A DNA stretch of 64,000 nucleotides from Phalacrocorax aristotelis. Taxonomy: Eukaryota; Chordata; Aves; Suliformes; Phalacrocoracidae. Below are positions 1 to 10,500 of the stretch, piece after piece; positions within the stretch are counted from its first letter, which is position 1; every line of letters starts with the position of its first letter. A model generated the notes under the pieces. It made no database searches and was not told the origin of the DNA. It saw nothing but the letters and a program-made list of their open reading frames with translations. The position numbers were made by a program, and so were the translations under genes. The DNA lies in the NCBI RefSeq assembly GCF_949628215.1, contig NC_134277.1, positions 104,425,463 through 104,489,462 on the forward strand. The letters run 5' to 3'.

Positions 1-62
1 CCGGCCGAAGGGCTCACGCTCGAGTTGCGAGGGCGCAGCGGTCGGGTTGCGTGCCGTTGTTG
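1..62. promoter_or_regulatory. Edge of a CpG island, probably that of the CYB5A promoter/first exon
   Basis: About ten CpG dinucleotides fall in the first 62 bases, whereas the following kilobases are AT-rich and nearly CpG-free. The first coding exon of CYB5A must lie upstream of this point, because the first exon seen in the window starts at the HPGG heme-ligand motif. A CpG-dense patch here fits the 3' flank of the gene's promoter island, in or near exon 1/intron 1. Translating these bases does not give the N-terminal part of cytochrome b5, so this is not the missing coding exon. Assignment to CYB5A is inferred from position only. Confidence 0.45.
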
Positions 63-76
63 CCCCCCCCCCCCCC
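63..76. repeat. Poly-C homopolymer (14 bp)
   Basis: An uninterrupted run of 14 cytosines lies between the CpG-rich edge and AT-rich intron sequence. Such tracts next to GC-rich islands are prone to sequencing and assembly error, so the exact length is uncertain. Confidence 0.9.
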
Positions 77-3000
77 AGTTAACGAATGACACTTTTGATC
101 GCTTGCTGATGGTCAACAACTGATGTAATCATTGATGGTCATGGTTAATAAAGAAGCGTTTTAGTTATTGGAGTAAAACATTCTTCTGTGGAGATGCAGA
201 AATGCCACTACTGAGCAATTTTTTTCAGTACTAAATATAGCTAGGATTTATTAGTGATATGTTGAGTTTTATCCCTCACTCCCATTATTCCCAATCTGCA
301 AATATCAAGCATCCTGTTAAAAATTGTTATTGTAGACTTACATTAATTTCCTTGAGAATACAGCTCAGGCTGGTAGAGACTCAACAGAAATCAAGACTTA
401 GTAGTTCTGTAGCCCCATCTTGATTTTTTTTTTATTTTTGTAGCGGTAAACACTTGAAATTAAAAGTTTAAATTGAGCATTTTGCAAATACGAGGTTGAG
501 TGATTTTTCAGAGGCGGTGTTGGCACAGGTAGTATTTTGTTCTTAAGCTGTGTGCCAGCACAAATTGATTGGCTTTTCAGCAAGGTGGATTGTGAAACTG
601 ATCTGCCATCTCTTTTTTGATTATTTTTTCATCTAGCTCTGTCCCTGGTCTGGTTCATCCTTCAGATATGGAAATGTTTGTTTGGTTATGCAGACAAGGC
701 CAACTTGTTTTTATAGAAGCCCTGGAGGAGAATGCAATTTCTCATGCAGCCTGAGAAACTGAAGTAGCTGTTCTTGGAAACTCGATGAGGTTTGGATGAT
801 ATATAATTGTACCAGCACTTCCAGACTGGGGAAGGGGACACAGACGTGCACACACACACAAAAAAAACCAAAACCCAACCAAAACCACAAAGCCGCCCAA
901 ACCCAACCCAAGAAAAGACCACTTGACAAAAGAAACCAGGATCTAATGAGCTTTTGGATTTTAGTTGCACAATCTGGCAGCCTCTTCCTTAAGTATGTGT
1001 GATAAAATCGGTAAATACTAAGAGGCACTACCTTGTGCAGATTTCTCCAAGAAAGTCTTCATTTCAGCCTTCAGGACAATGTTGCTAATTCAGCAACATA
1101 TTGAAAGAATTTGGTTTGTTTTTAAGCAGTTAAATAGTTTATTGGAAAACTGTGGGATGCCTGATGCGTTCTGGTGCATATGGGTCAAACTCTAGCCTCA
1201 CACTAAACAGCTTTCAATAGAATATGGCACATTGTGAAGCTGAAATTTCTGGGTCGTGTTCTGAGATAATAAATGCATGAGACTGGATAACTGTTTTCAA
1301 CAGAGTATCTAAATGAATCTACACTTCTAAGAAAAGCTCTTGGATATTGTGATTTTTGGGATAAAACCCTTGGATTAAAATATTTCATAGGACACTCTTT
1401 CTGTCTTTTTTGAATGCTTTTGATACCAGGTTAATTTATCAAGTGATGTGCTAATTCTTTTAGTACTGTCAGACACCCTGAGGCATTTACATGTGACAGA
1501 TGAGGAGAAATTGGAGCTAGCCTCTTGCTGGTACATTCTGGAGTATAGTAAATGCTTCTCAGTGAAATGGGGATTATGTTAGCTGTTTCAATAGCATTAT
1601 TGGTCAAACTCGGTTTTACTTCTTGCAGCTTTACTTCTTTTGAGTTTGAAAAGCATAAAATATTTCAAGAATAAAATGTAGGCTACTACAATAAGTCCAG
1701 TAGTACTGAAGAGGATGCACTGCTAAAGCATCACCTCATTCCTGCTCTTCCAAAGCAGTAAATAAGTAAAAGGATCAGTTTACTAGGGAGTGGAAGCTGA
1801 CTTCACCAGTCCCATTTTTTAATTTGACAAGCAATCTTTCCAGTCACTACATTAACCTATGGAAATATTTTTTTATTGATTATGAAGTTGAAAACTTTAC
1901 AGTGCTTCAGTGCTAAAGACACTATGGATGCCTTCATACCTATTAAGTGAAAGTATGCTACTGCTTTTCACTGCATTACTGTACTGAAAAGGTGTCTTTC
2001 TTCTGTCCAGCTGTTGTCTCTTTATAAAGCTTGTAGGTGTTCAGTGAAACTTGTTTGGGTTTTGGGAACCATCAGCCTCTGTGAACACTTGATTGAAGTT
2101 AGATAGTAAGTGGACTGAGGCTGGTGATGTAGATGTGGCAGGAGTGGTGAGGCTGAAAAGGAGTGGAGGCATATGGTCATGGGAGGGTGACCGTATTAGC
2201 TTGGTTTCCTAAGGACAAGGCTTAAAAGAGATAATTTGAAATACAGATGAAGTGCTGGAGGAGGAAAGGATTGTGTACTTTGACGCAGGGGTTACTGAAG
2301 ATTAAAATTCCAGCAACTGCTTTTTATATATATATTTTTTTTAAAATGGCAGACCTCAGGAAAACTTTACAACTTGAATATAAATTTCTCTGATTTTTCT
2401 TGATTATCAAAGTATATCCTCTAGGAGAGGAAATCCAGAGACCTCAGCTTTTGGAATGCAGTATCTGAAAGCTCTTGGCATGAAAGACTCTTCTTGAGAC
2501 CAGAAACCTGGAAATCATCTTTTTGACTCAAAGTCTGTCGGACCTGTATTAGAGAAAATTTGGGAAATCTTTTCATAATTTCAGGTCCTACAACATTTAA
2601 GGGAAAATAGCTACTAGAAATGCATATGTACTCATAGCAGGATCTTATGGCTATAACTGTATTACAGATAATTACATATGTGAATAATATTAAATGTCAA
2701 TTAATAGATTAAGTACATTGGTAATGCTTGATAGCATTTCTCCATAGTTTAATAAAGCAATCCCACTAGTCAGGCTTTCACATCAGTTTAATGAGCTAAA
2801 CAAGAGTAGCTAGGCCTATAAAAATAAGAATGAAATTATCAGTGTCCTGATCCACTTCCCATTGTGGTGACATCCCTCCCTATGGCTTTTATGGGAACTT
2901 GGTGGGATTCCTCAAGCTAGGCAGAGAAGCTAACAACAGGAACATCTCTACCTGAGAGAAATTCCTTATTCTGGAAACTAACTATGGTACATATTTAATA

Positions 3001-6000
3001 TTCATCTCATGCAGAATTTGTTTAGGTTATTTCAATTGTTGATGCTGCCATAATTTAGCAAAAATATCAATGGCCAATGAAAATGTTTGGGGTTTTTTTT
3101 TGTAAGGAGTGAACTTGCTCTTTTGTAGGTAGTGCTGTTTTCAAACAGAATGGACAGCTCCCACAAAAGGTGTTTTGTAATGCTGATCAAATAAAGTGCA
3201 GAAAATCAAATACTGTTTTAGTCTGTCAGAATGAAAAATGTTCTCTCCACTATGTGGTGGTAAGTTACATTCATCCAGTATGATGATATTGTGGAGGAGT
3301 AGCATAATACCTTCCCCGTTTAAGGTAGTGAATAACTTACAACGAAAGGTGCCGGTACAGCAAGCTTTGAAGTCTGTCAGTGTATCACATGAATTTTCAT
3401 TTCAGGACCTTGCAGTCTAAGGATCAAAACCAGTGTTAATCTCTTTCTTCAGCTCTCACGAAGCTTGCAGTAAGATTTGAAAATGCTTTGAAAAATAGCA
3501 CTTCCTAGCACTCTAAGCAAGATGCTGCAAGCTCTAATTGTGTTAGAAGGGAGGAAATGGGCACACAGCTACTGGGCATTTCTTTTGCAGTTCATCTAAA
3601 ACCCGAACGATGGTTTTCAAAAAAAACCCTCTCATAAAGAGATCTACTCTCCTAGGCTCCTAAAATTTTACATGAGTATAGAATTTCTGTCCTGTAACGT
3701 AAAAAGGTGAGGGAAATAATTTTAAGAACTGTTCAGGCTATGTGAAAGTGCTCCTAAAACAAACAAGTGTTAGTCTGTCTGCCTTGCACGATAAAGCTGA
3801 GGTTCTCTGGGTCTTTTTGGCTCTGTCGCTGCCCCTTTCTGCTTCTCATTCCCTGTAGTGCAGAAAGCAATACTTGAATTTATGAGACAGCAAAGGTGTC
3901 CACCCGTGGCAAATCTCCCCAAAAGTTAAACTGGACTGTAGGTTTGATTCTCCCAGTATAGGAAGGGGGCAGGAATTGCAAATTAGGGTAGCAGTACTTT
4001 GTCTTAAACTATAATACTGAGAAAGTTATGTGACTGTAGCGAGGGGGGAGAAGAGGTGGTAGGCATTCAGGATGAAGTGAGCAGACTCCTGACCCAGATG
4101 AGGGCAGTGAGTTTAACTGCTCATTTGCTTTATCTAAAACTTTCTGATGTGCTGCTGTTAGGAATTAGTCTATGCTATGTACCAGTGCTGGCTTTGTACA
4201 GCCTTCTGTTTTGCTTGTAACTTGCATATCTTATATATATCATATATGATATTGCGTATCATATATTGGTAATGTCCTGGGAATGAGCTAGACTGGCTTA
4301 ACTTACCAGTAAAAGCTTTTTCGTTCCCCTTGAACCACAGTTTTATGTGCAAAAATACTTTAGTTGTTTGTGTCAGCAGAATTTCCCTTTAGGAGTAATT
4401 ATCTGGATAGTCTTGTGGGCTTCCAGTTCCAGGGGCTATCCAGAGCCTCTTCATCAAAGTAGAAATTCTGATCACAAGCTTTGTTTACCATGCAGAAGTG
4501 TGAACAAAGGCCCTGTATAAACAAACTGAGAAACTCACTGAACCATGGAAAATGCTCAGCTTTTGATAGAAAAGTCACTTCTTGCACTTTGTGAGACATT
4601 ACAGTTGCTCCCTTTCATTAGGGGAGGCAAAGTCTTTTCATTAACTGCTTGTATTATGTGCTAGTTGTTTGCAGAGGGTTTGCAAGTTTTCATCTTGAAG
4701 CAGAGGTGCTGTCTAAAAGAAAAGTGTTTAGCTTCAGAGTACTTTTATGTCTGTATGGTAGGTTACTAGAAACATCTGCTAGGTTGCGTAAGTTAGGAAC
4801 TCTATGTGATTCTCTCTACCTTAGTCTTGCTGATGTGAGGAAAAAATACTCCCAGTTGTCCAGCTATGGTAGCAGAGGTTGGGGGAGGTTGTCCCCTTCA
4901 GCTGATGTGCGATAGCCACTGAGGGGGTTGGTCACGGTCACTGTGGTGACGTTAATATTGTGGTTTTGTAGACAGAGGGATCAGTTACTAATTAGACCAA
5001 AAACTAATTCTACAGAGAAAAGCCGGAGTGCCTCACTGAAGCTGCCCATATAGCTACATGATTGCTTTGTAGTGGCACAAGGGAGGGATTTGGGAACAAT
5101 TAGTATATGATCGTTCTGTAGTCAGCAACCTGCAGGTAGCTTGTTAAAGTACTCTGTGAAATAATTTTAGTGTAGATGCAGGTTATACTGGTAGGTATCC
5201 ACTTGTTAGCTAGTTGGTGAATTTCTGCGGGGAACTAGTGTACACCGTGTGATCTTGCACTTTGCTGGAGTAACTAGTGTTTTATCTACTTGTACGAGAA
5301 GGGTTTGGGCTCATTGCAATGCATGCGTGCAAGTGTACGTGCTGCTAGTGCTTTAGTAGTTTAACTTTGGTGCCTTTTGCTACTTGTTGATGTCTTGTTT
5401 GTTAAGGATGTTTTCCAAGGAATTCTGCTGCCTTTTCTGCTGAAGATGCTACATATATTTTTCTATTTTGGGGAGTGCGGTTCTTTAGCATTGTATTAAA
5501 AAAAACAAAACAAACCCCCAAAAATCCAAACCCCACATAACTGAAGGATTTCTTTGAAGACTTAGTTGTGGCAATATCTGGGAGAGCCTGTTAGACCCAA
5601 GTTGAGCTTCTTAAATGTACTATACATTTCAGCACTGAACTTGAGTGATCCCTTGACTTTTGTCCAGTCTTTTCCCTGAATACTGATCAGAATGGATTCA
5701 AGGGCAGGATTTTGGTGAGCATGCCGTATTTGCATGTCTGCTTGCATAATCTTCACTCTGCATGCGCTCTTTTAACCTTTCTGGGTTAAACTGCTGTGCC
5801 TAATCTCTCTATCAATTGCTTAATCTTGCTTTTGCTTAGTCATGGTGGGGTTCCCTTACCCTTCTAGCTGTAGTATCTTGGTGCTTTAAAAAAAGTGTTG
5901 GGTTGTTTAGTTTTGTGGGTTTTTTGTTGTTTTATTTTGTGTTTTTTTTTTTTTTTTTTTAAAAAAAGATCAACTTAATCTATTAAAATAAATGTCTGCC

Positions 6001-6837
6001 TTTTATGCAAAGATTAAAGTTTTGGAGTTCTGGTTCTTCTGGAAATTAGTATTAATAGTGTCTTCCTGATCCATATGAACAAGTCTTATTTTTGTTGGAA
6101 GAGAAGGATTGATAGGAGGTTAATATGGTGGATTCGAAGTAAATGCTCACCTGAATTGCCTAGATCAGCAGAAATGTTCATGCCATTTCTTTAATCCACT
6201 AAACACAGCCTTTCTGTTCAGCCATGCTCCAGGCAAGATGACCCTAAATTGTAGAAATTTTGCCTATGTTCATCGTTTTAGATCCTGTAGTCAGAAGCAT
6301 TAGAAACAGAACTTAGGCTCCAAAGCCTTATTTCCTCTGACACTGGTAAAGTGTTAGAACTTATTTCATGGTTGCCTTAATCCAAGGCAGCAGTACTAAA
6401 GAGTTTTCATCCTGCTTACATAATCATTCTCTGTGTTTATGTACTAGTTGCCTACCTAAAAGTTGAGTGGTGAATTTCTGTGGCATGTTACTTATCTGTT
6501 ATATGAATGAGTAACTTGAAGCTGAGAAAATCCACAGAACTAGAAGATGTGGTAGATCTTGCAGTATGTACAGACAGAATTATTTGATGGATGGAAGTGT
6601 GGAACTGCGTGCAGTCCCAAAAGTGTGTCCTGAGGAAGAACAAAAGTTAATGGAGGGCATGGATTTAGGTTAAAGGAATGGTGATGGGTTGAGGTATTTG
6701 GAGATATTGGGAGATGACTATTCTATGTGTCAGTGGTTTTATCAGCAGTGTGGCTAAAAACAAATTGCTATTCTAGTGTCTTGTATGAGCTTTCAGTTGT
6801 GTTTAAGCAGTTCCAAAGTAGCTGGCTTACTAGATAA
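77..6837 (+). other. CYB5A intron 1, left part
   Basis: AT-rich, with no supported exon, RNA gene or recent transposon. It holds low-complexity tracts: a CA run passing into A-rich CAAAACC-type sequence (about 850-905), a similar A/C-rich tract (about 5499-5536), a G/T-rich tract ending in a long poly-T (about 5893-5960), and an AT-rich inverted repeat at 4242-4266. Short ORFs here are of chance length. Intron identity follows from exon 2 of CYB5A starting at 7425 with a phase-0 acceptor. Confidence 0.6.
4242..4266. repeat. Short AT-rich inverted repeat (10 bp arms, 5 bp loop)
   Basis: The arm ATATATGATA at 4242-4251 is the exact reverse complement of TATCATATAT at 4257-4266, with a TTGCG loop between. 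It lies in an intron of CYB5A. No function is implied; AT-rich hairpins of this kind are common in non-coding DNA. Confidence 0.8.
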
Positions 6838-7095
6838 TCATACAATAATTTCTTTCGGAAATGACCCTTGAAAGTTATCTGGTCCAATTCCCAGCTTAAA
6901 CTAGGATTAATTTGAAGGTCAGGTTCCTTAGCGCCTTGTCTAGGCAAACTGAAAGGATGGAGAGTCTGTGTGCTCCCTTGCCAACTTATTTCAGTGCTTG
7001 ATTACTCTTCTTGCGAACAGCTTTTTGTTACATCTACCTGGAACGTTCTCAATACCCCTTACACCTTTTGTCTTTTATCCTTTTGCTGTATAAAG
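6838..7095 (-). mobile_element. Old CR1 LINE 3' fragment, minus orientation
   Basis: The plus strand shows degraded versions of the reverse complement of the CR1 3' end: a diverged AATCATAGAAT-like start, a 'ggaaatgacccttgaaag' block, then 'ttatctggtcca', followed by the region that in CR1 reads like 'cagtgcttgattactctt'. Divergence is high, so this is an ancient copy in CYB5A intron 1. The boundaries are estimates and the subfamily is unresolved. Confidence 0.6.
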
Positions 7096-7424
7096 CATTG
7101 TTTGGATAAAAATGTATGTTTCCTGCAGAAGTGGAATGTAACCTTAGATAATAGTTGGGCTATTAAAAGACTGGCTGATTCCCATAATGTTCTAAATGCT
7201 TTAGTTGCTAGGGGTAAGGCCTCTTACTGCTCCATCACTGATGGAGTAGAAGCTTAGCTTCCTTGGTTTTGGCTTCAGAGAGGCTTATGTTTGCTCTAAG
7301 AAATCCAGCAGCTGGTTTTGCATGGGCAATTTTTATATTTTCAGAAATGTCAAAATGAAGCATTTCCATGTTTAGAATGTGGAATGGTTTTCAGTAACAA
7401 ATTCAAACTCATTAAAAATTGCAG

Positions 7425-7553
7425 CACCCAGGTGGAGAAGAGGTCCTCAGGGAGCAAGCTGGAGGAGACGCTACTGAGAACTTTGAAGATGTTGGCCATT
7501 CCACAGATGCAAGGACGCTGTCAGAAAGCTTTATTGTTGGGGAACTTCATCCG
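7425..7553 (+). CDS. CYB5A: CYB5A coding exon 2, heme-binding core
   Basis: This exon encodes 43 residues in phase 0 at both ends, with acceptor AAATTGCAG and donor GTGAGT. Its very first codon is the axial heme ligand His of HPGG, and the other ligand (GHSTD) is residue 25 of the exon, so both ligands sit on one exon. The conserved acidic surface used to dock redox partners ([15 protein letters not shown]) is intact. There is no stop or frameshift. Confidence 0.97.
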
Positions 7554-10500
7554 GTGAGTATGTGAGAGTACCAGTACGGGCTGTTTACTATAGTAATTTA
7601 GCATCTAGTTATTTCTCTGGTAATTTACTTCAAAATAAAGGAGAGCTGCTATTTTGGTTGGGTGTTAGCCTTGCAGCTGTTTGTGGATAGACCTGGACTG
7701 GAGACAGGTTCCCCCCAATGTCAAGGGATTTGATTATTGTAGCGTAAGTACAGTCACATCTAAAAATTTGGCTGCTTTGAAATATTTTACAGCCTAGTTC
7801 TTGAATAAACTGAATACAGACTCATGCCATTTCTGGTGTACCCTGTGAGCTTTTGTAATGAGACGCTATAACCCCTAAAGGTGATACATCAGAGTGTCTA
7901 GACCTTTTCTTATGTCAATATGCAGAGTCATTACTGACAGCCACTGCCATTCTTCCAGCATTGTCAATATACATGCCAGGCTTCCATCTGGATCTAAAAG
8001 TACAATCCTGGCTCTTCATATGAGTGTTTAGAAAATGGATACTATAAGCATCTTCTAGTTTGATGCTCTGTCTTTCCCTTATCTGGCTCCCCTGTTTTTG
8101 TCCTGTATCCGTGTTCCCTACTTGTAGTTGTCAGGGTTGCTTATGATCAGTTCTCACTGGATTACCTGTCACTTCCTTTTTTTCTATACTGTCCTTACCA
8201 TTTCCTGTACTTTTAACCAGCACCTTTCTTCTGCCTCAAGCTTTGAAGGCTTTATTTCTAGCTACGGAACTGCTGCCGTAGCTTCCTTCAGATAGGCTTT
8301 TTTTTTTAACCTTTCCTGCATCTCAGTAGTTGAAAACCACTTGCTAGTGTGCCAGTCTGCTCTACTTTACTGCCCATCCCTTCCTCTTATCTTTTCCTCT
8401 TTTCTGTTTTGTGCATGTTTTGTCTTGCATTTGGGGTAAACATCACTGTCTTGAGTAGCATATTTCACAGTAAGATTCCTGATTTTGTATCTGTCTTAGG
8501 TCCTCTCTTGATAAATATTAATAGTGTAGCTTCTCCTAATAACAAATAATTCTGCTTTGATGCACATTAGTAACCTTGCAGGCTTGTCATCTATTTCAGA
8601 TGGCAGCTGATGCCAGTAAAGTTGTTTGTAACCTGGCTACCAGTCCAGTTCTTCCTTGTTTGACAAGTGCCTGTTTTCATTTGATATGAAACAGCTTGAT
8701 AGTTTAATGTACAGATACAGCACTGTCAAGATTATATACTGTTGGGCTTTTTTGTGATGAATGTGACTATTTCAAGTAAAACTTAATGAGTATGTGAAAG
8801 ATGCACAGAATTTGGGACCTTTGTACTGGATGTTGGACCAAAACTGGTTAGATGACTTTGCCTACTAATATGAATAGACTGGGTAGAAGTAAACTAACAT
8901 GATCGTGTATAAGCTAAGGCTATATGTACTGTTTAGAGACAAAGGCAATGCAAAAACATGGGCATGAGGGGTAACAAAACATGTTGGAGAATTGGGTTAT
9001 GCTTCTTTGTGGAATACTGGGAAGTATTATTTAAGGACGAGATCTTTATGGTAGCTCAAAATCATACACTGACACCTGCTCTGTTGCAAGTCTGTTTTCT
9101 GGGTGAAAATAGGTATGCATTAGCAGAATAGAATTGCATACTGAATTTAGTGATATATTTGAATGCTTTGGGGTTTTGTCTAAATGGTTTTTTTTTTTGC
9201 TTGTTTTCTTGCAGGATGATAGAGGGAAGCTTCAGAAACCAACAGTAAGTGTGTTTCTTGAAATGCCACATTGTTTCTTTTAGGCATTAGGCACCGTGTC
9301 TCTGTAAATGGTATACCCCCAGAGGCAAAAATAATTCAGCTTGATTTAAGTGTAGTGTTTCAGGTCATGAATATCTTAAACCTGTTGATCTGGCTTCAAC
9401 TTACTCTTCCTGTAAGCTGTTCTTTAATTTATCTGGTTTCGAAACAAGAGGTCACTAAGTGTGATGGCATTACACTATAGCAAAAAGGTGAGTCTAGGAC
9501 CAGTCAGTGGCTTACTAGAATTCAATTTAAGAAAAAAATCAGTTTGTAGCCAGAATAGGTTAAACTACCATGTGTTTGTGTGGAAAAATGTGGTGCTTAA
9601 AAATAGATTGGTAGCTTTAGTAGATATAGACTGTAGAGGCATTTGACTGCTGTATTATAGATAAGTTAATTTGCAATTGTGAATCTTTTTCAAGGTGCAA
9701 ATACTGCTTGCTTCCTGACTGTTTCAGTAGATCTTGAGTGTTCTGCCAATGCAGTATTGCATTTATTTTCTTATCTTTAATAGAATAAAGTTATGTTGGC
9801 ACTCAACTATCAAACTTATAAAATTCAGATGTCCCTTACAGGAGCAAGTGCATCAGGGATTAATTTGTACAGTTGCTGCTGCTGCTGTGTGTATAGAGGA
9901 TGTTTGCTTAGGGCTGGCTTAAGAGTACAGCAGTGCACTTAAGAAATAGTTGAAGATTATTGTTAAATGAAATGTAGTAGGAATAGGTTCTTACTCTTGC
10001 TGTTTGAAAGATTATTTTTAAGAAGCAATAATTTTTGTAAGATCTTCCAATAGTATGAATAACTTAAAGGAAAGAAAGTAAAACAAACGTGTGTGTGTAT
10101 ATATACACACACTGAAATGTTTGCTGTAGCAATTATTAATTTTATTATTGATTAAGGACTGGAACTAGTATACTGATAAAAATAAGAAATGGAGTGGTGA
10201 CTGGAATTCAGAGCCTCTTCACACCAAGAATAACATCTGCTGTTCAGAATTATTTTGAAATTCAGGGCAACTTACACTTAGGCTATAAGAGCAGCCACTA
10301 TAAATTTAACTAAGAAACAGTGCATGTTGTAGTAATACTGTTCTTTGATTAAGCTCACAGGAAACTACTAAACTGAAGTACTTAAAATATTAGTTTGGCT
10401 GAAGTATCCAAATGACTTTTTATTACACTATTTGGCTTATTCCCTTGTTTTAGTGCTTGTCATAGTTATCTACACTACATGTGTGTCCCATCATTCCAGA

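Noticed and set aside
1-62. CYB5A coding exon 1 within the first bases
   Set aside because: None of the frames encodes the expected N-terminal heme-fold strand or ends with the residues before HPGG.
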